Assembly (NCBI GenBank): GCA_963942565.1
Contig: OZ012699.1
Coordinates: 26,657,371 to 26,721,370, forward strand
Direction of reading: 5' to 3'
DNA from: Maea johnstoni
Taxonomy: Eukaryota > Annelida > Polychaeta > Spionida > Magelonidae
Length of the DNA stretch: 64,000 bases
Made by a program: the position numbers and the translations under genes. Within the stretch, counting starts at the first letter, position 1. The number at the start of each line of letters is the position of its first letter. This document shows positions 18,604-30,980 of the stretch, piece by piece. A model generated the notes under the pieces. The model was not told the DNA's origin. It saw nothing but the letters and a program-made list of their open reading frames with translations, and made no database searches.

Positions 18604-21562
18604 AATCATTTCCATTAAAACCGCTTTTATACTTAATTTTCTGCTGCTAGTGGAAATATGTATGACTGTCTCATCTTGCGTTAACACTTCCTCCTACACT
18701 GCTACTACTAGTAGCTGGCCGCATTTGACCCATATAGATAAGGACCTGAACGGCCAGTACCTGCCAGGTGAGTAGCGTTCTCTGGGAAGAGCGAATGACA
18801 TGATGCACAGCCTGTTACAGTAGTCCGCGCGACAGTAATATATGTGCACATTTCCTGTAACACCTTGCAATTGTGTTATGACAAAGAATGCAGTGAGCAT
18901 AGCCAGTGAAGGAATTCTAACTTATTTACTAGTTAATATGACAATTTAAGCCCTTTTTGCCCACTCACACAAAGAGTGTACAAGCCTTGAGTCTGAACGG
19001 CTAGTCCTGGGCTATAAGGCTGGTCTTCATGTCAGGCCCTTTAGTACACAGTATGCAACAATGTGTAGAACTCACCCACGTTTACATACACTGTCCTCTC
19101 TTGCACTTCGTACCATCATCTCTTGCACTACAATGCTTTCACACAAACTACATGCTCAGTTGATATTAAATGATTTGAATTAAGTGTCTAGAAATGAGAT
19201 AATATAAAATAAAACAGCCAAAAGATGTAGAACACATTTTTAAACTCCATAGAAATATTTATTTCATATATGTAAATGATTATAAACGCATGGTACATGT
19301 CATCATCACCTGAAAGAGCCCAGCTCCCTATTACTGCTATCTCTCTAGCATTGGTGACATTCAGCTGGTTCTTAAAAGATGCCAAAAACAGAGTGCATCT
19401 TGGGATACATGGACGCCCCCATATGGCTGCCTCAGGCCTGTTATATTACATGGTCACTTCTGTAAGCTATAACTGAGTAGTGCTGAAGGGGACAGGTTCG
19501 GGGGAGGTCGTATTTGAAAGGTGACATGTATAAGCTCATTTTGAACCTAACTCATTCTGAAGGTGCATTTTCCCTTTAAGCCTTAATCATGCCCTGCTAT
19601 GCAAAATTAAAGACGTTTTCTTAATCATCTCAAGGGGAGACAAACGATGCACCTTATCCAAGATGGTGACGGTGTATAAATGCCTTGTGCATTGCACTCA
19701 GATGGAATCATGTACGAAAACAAATTCGGAAGAGAAGCATTTATTTGAATCAACAAGCTCTGCAGGGAGGGATCTGTGGTTTCCCTGAACTTATCTATAC
19801 CTCGTGCATTGCATCCCTTCCATCCTTCCATCTCCGCGGGGATTCTGCTGGCAGTAATATTTCATCTAAGGGATATACCATATTACCTTATCTACAGTCA
19901 CATTTTTATACATCGCACCATCTATGTCAAGAATATTAGCAACCATTGTGGTGTATATTTTTATATTTTTTTATAAAAGTCCTCCTATATCGTCTACTGT
20001 ATGTTAATAAGGGAGGCAAGGTATCACCTGTATATAATTCTAGATAAGATTTGATATTTATGTGAGATACTGTACCTGCGTTTATATGTTTTTGTAACCT
20101 GTTCTTTGGTTTATGTTTGTTTTTTTATAATGTTGGAAATGAAAATAAATGAGCTCTGGATTATCCAAAGTTCTTCAAAAACAAAAAAATCTATGTCAAG
20201 GAGCGTGTGTGCTTTATTAAGGGGCACATATACCAAAACCTTTTTATTTCGATGCTATAGGTGCAGGAACGTGTGTTGAGCTTGGTTAAAAGAGACTAGG
20301 CCACCGGAAGGATCTTAAGGTAGAACCCTATTCGATACACGGGTCACTTTTAAAACTTGAATATCTGAAAACTGAGTTTAATGAAGACAGGGGCATTTAT
20401 GCTATTGCAAAGGTTACATCTCATAGTTTTCAGAATAATGGTAAACTTATCAATAAATGACTATTTTGAAGTTATGCGGCACCCTGAAAGAACATATCTG
20501 GATGCGTTTTGTTTTTGGCAAAATATCAAGACTTACCCTTTACTTGAAAATGAGAGTCTACCATATGATTATTCATGTCTTTGGTGAGGTGCAAGGTCCT
20601 ACCTCAACAGGGGATTTGCACGATGAGTGTCTTAAAAACATTTTTGAATGTTCCCATATGTCTCAAAATTACTAACAGCACGTGGTTTACATAGTAAATG
20701 CTGATGTTCAAGTTCTGTCAGAATTCAAGGTACCTTTGACATGACCTTGCACTTAGACGGACTTCATATCTGTCATATTCTAAAATACTGGCTTCGGAGA
20801 CTGTATCTTTATTTACTTTGAGCTAAAAAATGAGTTGAAATTTTTGGTCAAAATGGTCTAGCTCGAGAGAAACTGCATGGTTAAAACAGACAGCCATGTC
20901 GCTCGGGAGCAATGTAACAAGGAAATCCCCAAGGGCTTTGCCTTTTGTGCTCATGAGGTTAGCACAATAGTGTTGCCAGCTCGAGATTCGTGGCGAGTAA
21001 ACACTGCTCATGTGTCATCTTTTGTTTTGATATCCATTCTTAGGGGCCAGCGAAGGACACCACCTAGTGATGATAATCTTGGTGTACTAGACTATCACCT
21101 TAAGGCAATAACATTATTAGATAAGTAATATTTCTGTAATTACATAAATGTATGAATAAATGTTAAATAAGTAGATGAATGATAAAAGTGAATGAAAAAG
21201 TCTACTTCCATTCAGCCTAAAGCACAGGGCATAAGCTTTCAGAATTGTCTGATTTTGATTTTTCTACGGCCGGCCAACCCTCCTGTGTATAATGAACGGG
21301 GAATTGTATTTTACATACTGGAAAGGGACTTGGGGAGGGGATGCCTACTGTCTAAGGGGTGCTGGGTGTTCACGGGGTAATGCGGTAGTCACATCGAATG
21401 GAAAATATGAAATATGCATCTCAGGAACTCCTCAATGCTAGGACAACACTCGAAAAAATGATGCAAAACCAATTATTAATCATTGGTCACTAAGGGTGTT
21501 TAAGAGTACCGTGGTACAATTCTGCTATGTAATAGGTCGATGATTGGATGCCTCACTCTTGT
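18604..21562 (+). repeat. 3-kb tandem repeat, unit 1
   Basis: The unit starts at TTTCCATTAAAACCGC and repeats at 21563 with very few differences. A 117-bp-scale part near its start (CTGGCCGCATTTGACCCATA to CAGGTGAGTAG) has an open frame running from a hydrophobic, signal-like stretch into a consensus splice donor, so the unit may have picked up a host first exon. AATAAATGAGC near 20142 is a possible polyadenylation signal. No RT, transposase, TIR or LTR was recognised. Fragments occur inverted at 1-766 and 14560-14642. Confidence 0.9.
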
Positions 21563-24542
21563 CATTTCCATTAAAACCGCTTTTATACTCAATTTTCTGC
21601 TGCTAGTGGAAATATGTATGACTGTCTCATCTTGCGTTAACACTTCCTCCTACACTGCTACTACTAGTAGCTGGCCGCATTTGACCCATATAGATAAGGA
21701 CCTGAACGGCCAGTACCTGCCAGGTGGGTAGCGTTCTCTAGGGAGAGCTAATGACATGATACACAGCCTGTTACAGTAGTCCCCCGCGACGGTAATCTAT
21801 GTGAACATTTCCTGTAATGTCTTGCAATTGTGTTATGACAAAGAAAGCAGTGCCATGTGTTGAATCCATTGTTATCCATGTGAGTAGAGCCAGTGAAGGA
21901 ATTCTAACTTATTTACTAGTTAATATGACAATTTAAGCCCTTTTTGCCCACTCACACAAAGAGTGTACGAGCCTTGAGTCTGAACAACTAGTCCTGGGCT
22001 ATAAGGCTGGTCTTTATGTCAGGCCCTTCATTACACAGTCTGCAACAATGTGTAGGACTCACCCACGTTTACATACACTGTCCTCTCTTGCACTTCGTGC
22101 CATCATCTCTTGCACTACAATGCTTTCACACAAATTACATGCTCAGTTAATATTAAATGATTTGAATTAAGTGTCTAGAAATAAGATAATATAAAATAAA
22201 ACAGCCAAAAGATGTAGAACACATTTTTAAACTCCATAGAAATAATTATTTCATATATGTAAATGATTATAAACGCATGGTACATGTCATCATCACCTGA
22301 AAGAGCCCAGCTCCCTATTACTGCTATCTCTCTAGCATTGGTGACATTCAGCTGGTTCTTAAAAGATGCCAAAAACAGAGTGCATCTTGGGATACATGGA
22401 CGCCCCCATATGGCTGCCTCAGGCCTGTTATATTACATGGTCACTTCTGTAAGCTATAACTGAGTAGTGCTGAAGGGGACAGGTTCGGGGGAGGTCGTAT
22501 TTGAAAGGTGACATGTATAAGCTCATTTTGAACCTAACTCATTCTGATGGTGCATTTTCCCTTTAAGCCTTAATCATGCCCTGCTATGCAAAATTAAAGA
22601 CGTTTTCTTAATCATCTCAAGGGGAGACAAACGATGCACCTTATCCAAGATGGTGACAGTGTATACATGCCTTGTGCATTGCACTCAGATGGAATCATGT
22701 ACAAACACAAATGCGGAAGAGAAGCATTTATTTGAATCAACAAGCTCTGCAGGGAGGGATCTGTGGTTTCCCTAAACTTATCTATACCTCGTGCATTGCA
22801 TCCTTCCATCTCCGCGGGGATTCTGCTTGCAGTAATATTTCATCTAAAGGATATACCATATTACCTTGTCTACAGTCACATTTTTATACATCGCACCATC
22901 TATGTCTAGAATATTAGCAACCATTGTGGTGTATATTTTTATATTTTTTTTATAAAAGTCCTCCTATATCGTCTACTGTATGTTAATAAGGGAGGCAAGG
23001 TATCACCTGTATATAATTCTAGATAAGATTTGATATTTATGTGAGATACTGTACCTGCGTTTATATGTTTTTGTAACCTGTTCTTTGGTTTATGTTTGTT
23101 TTTTTATAATGTTGGAAATGAAAATAAATGAGCTCTGGATTATCCAAAGTTCTTCAAAAACAAAAAAATCTATGTCAAGGAGCGTGTGTGCTTTATTAAG
23201 GGGCACATATACCAAAACCTTTTTATTTCGATGCTATAGGTGCAGGAACGTGTGTTGAGCTTGGTTAAAAGAGACTAGGCCACCGGAAGGACCTTAAGGT
23301 AGAACCCTATTCGATACACGGGTCACTTTTAAAACTTGAATATCTGAAAACTGAGTTTAATGAAGACAGGGGCATTTATGCTATTGCAAAGGTTACATCT
23401 CATAGTTTTCAGAATAATGGTAAACTTATCAATAAATGACTATTTTGAAGTTATGCGGCACCCTGAAAGAACATATCTGGATGCGTTTTGTTTTTGGCAA
23501 AATATCAAGACTTACCCTTTACTTGAAAATGAGAGTCTACCATATGATTATTCATGTCTTTGGTGAGGTGCAAGGTCCTACCTCAACAGGGGATTTGCAC
23601 GATGAGTGTCTTAAAAACATTTTTGAATGTTCCCATATGTCTCAAAATTACTAACAGCACGTGGTTTACATAGTAAATGCTGATGTTCAAGTTCTGTCAG
23701 AATTCAAGGTACCTTTGACATGACCTTGCACTTAGACGGACTTCATATCTGTCATATTCTAAAATACTGGCTTCGGAGACTGTATCTTTATTTACTTTGA
23801 GCTAAAAAATGAGTTGAAATTTTTGGTCAAAATGGTCTAGCTCGAGAGAAACTGCATGGTTAAAACAGACAGCCATGTCGCTCGGGAGCAATGTAACAAG
23901 GAAATCCCCAAGGGCTTTGCCTTTTGTGCTCATGAGGTTAGCACAATAGAGTGTTGCCAGCTCGAGATTCGTGGCGAGTAAACACTGCTCATGTGTCATC
24001 TTTTGTTTTGATATCCATTCTTAGGGGCCAGCGAAGGACACCACCTAGTGATGATAATCTTGGTGTACTAGACTATCACCTTAAGGCAATAACATTATTA
24101 GATAAGTAATATTTCTGTAATTACATAAATGTATGAATAAATGTTAAATAAGTAGATGAATGATAAAAGTGAATGAAAAAGTCTACTTCCATTCAGCCTA
24201 AAGCACAGGGCATAAGCTTTCAGAATTGTCTGATTTTGATTTTTCTACGGCCGGCCAACCCTCCTGTGTATAATGAACGGGGAATTGTATTTTACATACT
24301 GGAAAGGGACTTGGGGAGGGATGCCTACTGTCTAAGGGGTGCTGGGTGTTCACAGGGTAATGCGGTAGTCACATCGAATGGAAAATATGGAATATGCATC
24401 TCAGGAACTCCTCAATGCTAGGACAACACTCGAAAAAATGATGCAAAACCAATTATTAATCATTGGTCACTGAGGGTGTTTAAGAGTACCGTGTTACAAT
24501 TCTGCTATGTTATAGGTCGATGATTAAATGCCACACACTTGC
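21563..24542 (+). repeat. 3-kb tandem repeat, unit 2
   Basis: The unit is nearly identical to unit 1. The main difference is an extra stretch of about 30 bp near 21852-21886 (CCATGTGTTGAATCCATTG), plus scattered substitutions and 1-bp indels. The right ends of both units run through GGTCGATGATT and then diverge. The high identity implies a recent duplication or ongoing gene conversion. Confidence 0.9.
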
Positions 24543-25009
24543 TTGGATGCTGCTGAATTACAAGGGAAGCTGCCTCTTTCCCAGCTCAGGAATCTGCCAA
24601 TGAGAAAAAATGAGGGGTCTTCTATACCAGTAATATTCGAGTATTTGGTGCTCATGGCAGATCCACGGTTGGGAGAAAGCTAGCCATTACAGGCGTTAGC
24701 TCCAGCAAGCGTGTTTCTCACTAGAAAAGAGTATTATCTTGACCAAATAAAGGGGAACTTGTAGATTTTGCATCTTGTCTGGCATTATTCAAATACATAA
24801 TTGACATTGTATTACACTTCCAGGCCTGTGAGTCCCCATGTCCCATCCACCCTTCCTTCCCCGTTAAATGTTCAGATAGCTGTAAGTGATCAGTCTATTA
24901 TGCTTTCAATGACACTACAGACCGGTTTCATTTTTTTTATTCTAATTCTACCTCAACTGAATGCTGATTCTGGCAACATGTATCTCCTCTTAAATAATTT
25001 TGTAAAGGG
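24543..25009. other. Gene-free spacer
   Basis: Nothing is recognised. The short frame 24801-25031 has a hydrophobic segment but no homology I know, and it runs into the hAT element that follows. Confidence 0.4.
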
Positions 25010-25017
25010 CATTCAAA

Positions 25018-27069
25018 CAGACATGGGGTAATAAGTAATAGGTAATAGAAAAGTAATAGGTAATAGACCGATTTTCAAAGTAATAGCCTGTAATAAGTAA
25101 TAGATAGTCAAAATCTTCAAGTAATAAGTAATTGTAATAGCCTGACCCCAAAAGTAATAAGTAATTTTCTATTACTTTTCTATTACTTTCCCCATTTATG
25201 ACCAAAAAATCTACTGTACAGTAAACAAGTCACTTTTCCATATGACTCCATAGTCCTATCCATACAGATACAGATTGTCACTCATTGTCTCAAATAGCTT
25301 GAAATTGAAGTGAAGGATTGATTTCAGTATTAAGTCTGTGAAAAGGTTTGGTAAATCATCTGAAAGGCAGTAGAATTTATTCACTGCATCTCCTAAAGGG
25401 TAATGTTGTCTTACTGCCAAGGTCTAGGTACTTCAATCTAGGTCAGAGGCCAAAGGAAGTTGATTTAATTGCAATTTGATAAAGATAAGAATAGCTGCCT
25501 GCCATTAGGTGAACAATGGAACTCAGTGCAAATAGAGCTGTTGGTAGAATCCCCAATGAGAACTACAAGGCTCTGAGATAAGCTGCCCATCCTTATTCTC
25601 AATTCCTCTCATAGGATAAGTATGGATGCCTTGCCTACAGGATTTAAGACAGCAGGGTGTCAGAGTTATGTGGACACTCTAACTTTCAAAAATCACCCCT
25701 CAAGACATCCTCAAAATGTTATTTGAGTTATTTCTCAGAATGGTTCTTGAAACTTTAAAGGCTACCTGAAAACTCTGTTTCATAGCCTTCATATTCACCT
25801 TTTAAACAATATTATCAGACCTCATTAGGCACAGTTCAGCAGTTGTGCTCTTAATCATGGTGACTTTGTAATGATCCCTTTGTCATATTGTGTTATTTAA
25901 TTTACTTAAATGACTAGATGGTCTCCCATGTACAAACAACTTGCTCAACTGAACATACATTCAAGCTTATTTCTGACTATATGTATGTGACAAATAGTCA
26001 TTATGAGATATGAATAATTATATGTGGATTTCCAGTTGGAACTGGTAGACTTCAAGACTTAGGGGTATCATCATTTCCATGAATGATCTAGGTCGATGAA
26101 ACCCCAGGTGATTAAAATTGCAATTATAACTTCCTGTAGCCACAGACACTGTCAATCCTCACCTGCACATGCATGTACATGAGGATTTTTGAGCATACTC
26201 TGAACTCAAGGAGACCAAATGTTATGCTCATTTGAAAGGCTTTTTGAATGGGTGAGCGAGTTGTTTGTCAGATTATACTGTATAAAGTATTGAGGGTTTG
26301 GTATTTTTCAATATCTCTTTAATTTAAACACCTCTGTAGGCTTTAGGTTTTCAAGAGGCCTGCCTCAAGCTACACATACTCTCTTATTGTCAAAGGCATA
26401 GCAGACCTCCTTAGGTGGAACATTTTCTAAATCATTTTGTGAATGCGAGGTGCACATTTGTTCTATACTGAATTACTGATGGATGTGTGTATTAGTCTTT
26501 GCTCCAGGACTTAAATACTAGGACACCCATGTTTGCCTTCATTAATCAGTACCTTTGATTCAGATGAACCCTTTATTAGATGAACTCCTGCATAAAGTAA
26601 ACATATTTTCTTGTCAACAAGGTATTTAAACAAAGCAGTGTCCACCTTGTGTATGGTAGACAAAATATTTATCATTACTGGGGTCAGTAATCTTTGTGGG
26701 ATTATAGAAATACAGGTCCCCTGTTCCAGGTAGGGAACCGCTTTCTATTTTTGATATATGTTTATCTACATTAAACTCTGCAATTCAGAACTATCAGCAT
26801 ATAATACACACATTAAGAAGTATTAAACAGCTGTTATAAAACATACTCATACTGAATAAAAGATAAGTTATGACATTTTGACAAAGGGTCACATTCACCT
26901 TAGCTAGAAAAGTAATAAGTAATTGTAATATATTAATTTCAAAAGTAATTGTAATTGTAATAGGGATGGTGATTTTCAAAAGTAATTGTAATTGTAATTG
27001 TAATAGGGCCAATACAAAGTAATTGTAATTGTAATATATTACTTTCAAAAGTAATTGACCCCATGCCTG
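25018..27069. mobile_element. 2.05-kb hAT element (non-autonomous) with 8-bp target duplication
   Basis: The ends are CAGACATGGGGT and, inverted, CAGGCATGGGGT. The flanks are the perfect 8-bp duplication CATTCAAA at 25010-25017 and 27070-27077. Subterminal regions (25020-25195 and 26905-27060) carry many copies of AGTAAT(A/T)(A/G)GTAAT and TAATTGTAATTG, likely transposase-binding repeats. The internal 1.7 kb has no transposase frame. It sits in the downstream flank of ZNF-B. The interrupted sequence TAATCTTTGGACTTT resumes at 27077, and copy C has AGTCTTTGGACTTT at 35088. Confidence 0.9.
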
Positions 27070-27077
27070 CATTCAAA

Positions 27078-28639
27078 TAATCTTTGGACTTTAAAAAATC
27101 GAAATCTGTACACTGTACATGAGCCTAGCTTCTGGTGACTGTTTTAAAAATATATGATGTAATGTAGCATAAGTGTATATTCTGATGCTGAATGATAATC
27201 TATGATTTTAAAGATATCTTTAAAGAAATTGAACTCGCTCTTAGTTTGGGCATAGTTAATCGTTTATATAACTCCTTTACCAGGGCCGTCTCAGATCTCT
27301 GTTACCACCAGATAAGTTTGAAGCTTCTCCAAATTAAACTACTTTTTGTGAATATTTTTCATCAGATTTTGGGCTAACTGAACCATTCCTGAAAAATAAA
27401 AAGATTATAGGGGCGTGCGGGTCAAGATAAAATTTGATTTAATTGGGTTTGTATAGCACAGATTAACAATTTGGGTTCTATAGGATGGGTCCGGGATACA
27501 TCAGTTAGGCCCAAATTTTGTTGGTACTATGACAAAAAGATAACAGAGCATGTGTATTTTAAGCATATCGTAGAGAATGTGGAAAGGGAACGCATGTTAT
27601 ATGCAATTTCTCAAACCTTGCTACAACATTTTGCATGAGTAAAGAACAAACCTCAGTGATCCTCAAAACAACTTTTAATCATGGGGTCATTGACCTTGTT
27701 CTTTTCACAGATTTTTGAAAATATAAGGCAATTCATGTCATGAACATCTCATTCTCCAAATTTGGTTTCATTCTTTGCTAAATGGATCCCTTCAAATATT
27801 TTGTCATTGCCTTAAATACCATTCTGCCATGTTTTTTATGTTATACAAGAAATTCTGGGTAAAACAAAGAGGTTCAAGAAACAAGTTTTTAACCCAAAAT
27901 TGATATAAGCCAGAATTGCAGAGTTTAATTTTCAACAAAATTTATCTAAATCACCCACACAACGCTCTGAACAAGAAGACAAAGAAAACGACAGGTCATC
28001 ATGTTAGTTTTCGAACCACAGATGGTTAAAGTTTGTGAAATAGGACTTTTTTGGCAGATTTTCATAAAAATCTTAGAAGAGTTACTATCTATAATAGGCA
28101 GATATAATCATAATGGTACATATATAATAAAAAATGTTTTTGTAACAATTTCATCTTAAATGTGGAAGTGGTGTCAGGTGAATTGTAAAAAATATTTTAG
28201 TTTGTCCAATACTCAATAAGTGTCGCAGGAATAGAGTATTGTAAGACATTAAATAATAAGAAGTTAATTGATTAACACAATAAATATGATCCATTGCAAT
28301 CAGTTCTTCCTCTAACTTGACTGGTTAGACTACAGAAAAAAAACATGTAAATAGGCCTAAAGAAATTTCATACCAATTTTACCTATCAGACTAAGGCCTT
28401 TGTTGCAGCCTGCATAACAACAACGGATGAACAATCTATGACAGCTTGTCAAGAACATGTGCTGGCTACTTGGACATATTTTACCTTTTGTCAGTCATCC
28501 AAAATTCACATAGCATTTTGTATTGTCAGCTTGATCTGACCAAAACTGTAAGTAACAAGGTGGTTTTCATTACCAGATGATTACTTAGGTAGCGCACTTG
28601 TTTGTGTTTAATAGTTGTTTATCTCAGTTATATCGGACA
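27078..28639. repeat. Downstream flank of the ZNF duplication, copy B
   Basis: This aligns in order with copy C (35088-35972): GTACACTGTACAT, then TTTGTGAATATTTTT, CCTGAAAAATAAAA, ATAGGATGGGTCC and GATCCATTGCA. It also aligns with copy A (7430-7855) and with the extra copy at 15480-15960. No gene is present, and small frames are not conserved between copies. Confidence 0.8.
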
Positions 28640-28825
28640 TCAAGGTTTTCCTGTTTAAACTTATATGTCCTAGCATTTTCCTATGACTCTTGCTTGCTTT
28701 ATAGGTAGGCACTGTCCTCTTCCAAGATTTTTCTGTTTTTGTCTAATATGATGGTGTCATTTTCCTCTTCAAACCCTGCTTTATAGCGAGATATGTCCAC
28801 TAGCATCATGGATTCCTTATTTCCC
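28640..28825 (-). pseudogene. Decayed C-terminal repeat units downstream of ZNF-B
   Basis: Beyond the ZNF-B stop, two or more further 27-residue tail units remain recognisable at DNA level (CTAGCATTTTCC with TTGCTTTATAGG). They contain in-frame stops. The original 3' end shared with ZNF-A and ZNF-C (TTATATCNGACATCAAGG on the plus strand) lies at about 28628-28650. ZNF-B therefore lost its last tail units through an early stop. Confidence 0.75.
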
Positions 28826-30040
28826 TTACATGCTACTAGCATTTCCCTCTTCCAATTCTTGCTTTATAGGGAGACACTGTCCTGTAACAAGGTTGTCTTG
28901 TTTTTCTAATATGCTACTAGCATTTTCCTCTTTCAATTCTTGCTTTATAGGGAGACACTGTCCTCTAACAACATGGTTGTCTTGTTTTTCTAATATGCTA
29001 CTAGTATTTTGCTCAAACTCTTGCTTTACAGGGACACACTGTCCTTCAATTACAACCCATTGCCTTGGTTCTGATAACGATGGCTCTATTTTGTGAGTTG
29101 ACCGCATTTGATGTGTTTTCTCACACTGTTTCAGGTAAGATGTCTCATTAGTCTTATCACACTGAAGAGGACTTCCTGCTGTTTGTGTACTTATATGCTG
29201 TACCAGACCAGATGGGTGTGGAAATGCCTTGTTACTTTCATCGCACTGGAAGGGTCTTTCCCCACTGTGTATCCTCTTATGCTTTACCAGCCCAGCAGAA
29301 TCGATGAATGCTTTATCACAATCATTGCACTGGAAGGGTCTTTCCCCACTGTGTATCCTCTCATGCTTTATCAGCCCAGAAGAATCTATGAATGCCTTGT
29401 CACATTCCTTGCACCGGAAGGGTCTTCCCCCACTGTGTATCCTCTTATGCTGTACCAGATAAGGAGAGTGTGTGAATGCCTTGTCACATTCATTGCACTG
29501 GAAGGATATTTTTCCACCATTATTCCTCTTCTGTTTCACCACAATTTCTATATTCTGGGTGCTGCACTCAGCAGAACTTAAGCTAGAATTAAGTTCTGCA
29601 AAAGTATCATCAGATCTATGATTGAAATGTAGGTTTGCTGGGATAGTTTTAGGCCTACCCATTATTTTCTTTGGAGCACCACCTTTCTTCTGATTGGAAA
29701 ACAACTCACACACATTGCAATGTGAACTTCTGTGCTTGGTCCAGAATTGAGAATCTTGTTTTTTATTTTCTCTTTTGCTTGATCCCCTTTTGAAATTAAT
29801 TATCTTTCTATAGCACCTGTCACAAATTTTGTCTGAGTGTGTTTCTGGCCCATCATCGGAAATATCTATTGCATATACTTCCAAAATATCTTCTTTATAA
29901 TTCACACAATGTTTGACAGGTCTATTTTTCTGCTGAAGTTCTTTTCCTTTCTGAGCCCTGTTTGTGCATACACGGCACAACAACTTGACACACTTTAAAT
30001 GGAAATCCAGGGAGAAAGGGTTTAGATCAGAACTAGCCAT
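28826..30040 (-). CDS. ZNF-B: RAG1 N-terminal-like domain joined to C2H2 fingers
   Basis: This 404-residue protein opens with FHLKCVKLLCRVC. Cys22/Cys25, Cys73/Cys76 (CDRC after EVYAIDISDDGPETHSDK) and His103/His107/Cys108/Cys111 follow the spacing and neighbouring residues of the RAG1 N-terminal region (LCR-C-N, K-x-IDV, HP-FCHNCW, W-PHTPSCDIC in vertebrates). A basic GRPK segment (128-131) resembles an AT-hook. Residues 180-265 hold three good C2H2 fingers, followed by a decayed fourth. The tail has three SUMO-type sites (VKQE, IKQE, IKQE) in 27-residue repeats. There is no RAG1 catalytic core. Related N-terminal-only RAG1-like proteins are known from molluscan N-RAG-TP elements and other invertebrates. 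It is likely nuclear and DNA-binding. The reduced finger number may mean decay or specialisation. Confidence 0.9.
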   Translation of the reverse strand: MASSDLNPFSLDFHLKCVKLLCRVCTNRAQKGKELQQKNRPVKHCVNYKEDILEVYAIDISDDGPETHSDKICDRCYRKIINFKRGSSKRENKKQDSQFWTKHRSSHCNVCELFSNQKKGGAPKKIMGRPKTIPANLHFNHRSDDTFAELNSSLSSAECSTQNIEIVVKQKRNNGGKISFQCNECDKAFTHSPYLVQHKRIHSGGRPFRCKECDKAFIDSSGLIKHERIHSGERPFQCNDCDKAFIDSAGLVKHKRIHSGERPFQCDESNKAFPHPSGLVQHISTQTAGSPLQCDKTNETSYLKQCEKTHQMRSTHKIEPSLSEPRQWVVIEGQCVPVKQEFEQNTSSILEKQDNHVVRGQCLPIKQELKEENASSILEKQDNLVTGQCLPIKQELEEGNASSM

Positions 30041-30146
30041 GTGAGTTAATACTGAATACCAATTACAAGATATGAACGTTTCATAGATTAGAGCCCATCA
30101 CCTAATATCTCTCTCAAAGATGCAGAAATGACCTCTCAACTTTGAC

Positions 30147-30223
30147 CTTGATAGATTCTGGCCTCTGTTGGGCGATATCCAGTTATACAGTAGTTTTGTA
30201 GCAGCACTTGTCACATCATGGAT
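30147..30223 (-). other. Candidate upstream exon of ZNF-B (77 nt)
   Basis: It is homologous to 11593-11670 and 42626-42702. TTTTTCAG precedes it on the minus strand and GTCAAAG, a weaker donor, follows. Its first frame is open (TSAATKLLYNWISP). It lies about 105 bp upstream of the ZNF-B start codon, so it may also be part of an unspliced leader. Confidence 0.45.
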
Positions 30224-30419
30224 CTGAAAAAGCAGATGAAATTTTCAGAACAAGGGAAACAGAATACTGCATAACTTGTTAGTTAAATTGGCATGCACTT
30301 ATGTTGGCGTTTTTTTTTCACAAAAATATTTTCCCTGTGTTTATATTGGAATCGGCAGCAGTCAGAAACAACGCCATCTATATGAAAATATAGGAGCCAA
30401 TGCAATTATTTTGTTTGGA

Positions 30420-30980
30420 GCGATCAATAGCACCATAACTTGGCAGGAGTTTCCCCAGAATTGGACTGGTAAGTATGGGAATTATAACATTATACCTTGG
30501 AAACTTATTCATAAGTTACCAATGTATCATATTATAATGATTTTATAATGAAGTTATTGCCAGTACTTTTTTTTGTTTCAGCATCAGACTTTAATGCTAT
30601 GTTGTCGTAATCTCTTATATCCTTTACCAACTGGAAATTGAATTCTTGCAGTAAATTGACAAAAAAATTTATTTGCAGTGCGTACATCATTTTTTTTTTA
30701 AAAATATATATCCTCCTGATAACTATCAGCATACATTTATATGAATGTTGAAAATTGATCAAGTACTTCCATCGCAACAGGCGTCTCCCTTTCTATTGTG
30801 TGATGACAATCGTTAATATCAGCCGCCAACTAGCTCTTTGTCTGGTGCGATCAATAGCTCGATCATTTGGCAAAGCGTTTCCCCAAGAATAAGTATGCCA
30901 ATTATAATATGATACCTTGGCTACTTATTCATAAGTTATCAATGTATCTCATTATAATGGTTTTGTGAAGTTATTTCATT
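30420..30980. repeat. Direct duplication, two arms of about 130 bp
   Basis: GCGATCAATAGC, GTTTCCCCA, AATTATAA, TACTTATTCATAAGTTA and AATGTATC occur in order at 30420-30550 and 30845-30980. About 300 bp of unrelated sequence separates them. The arms differ by scattered substitutions. Confidence 0.75.

Noticed and set aside
18604-24542. LTR-type element (two long direct repeats)
   Set aside because: The repeats are contiguous, without an internal coding region, primer-binding site or polypurine tract between them; this is a tandem duplication.
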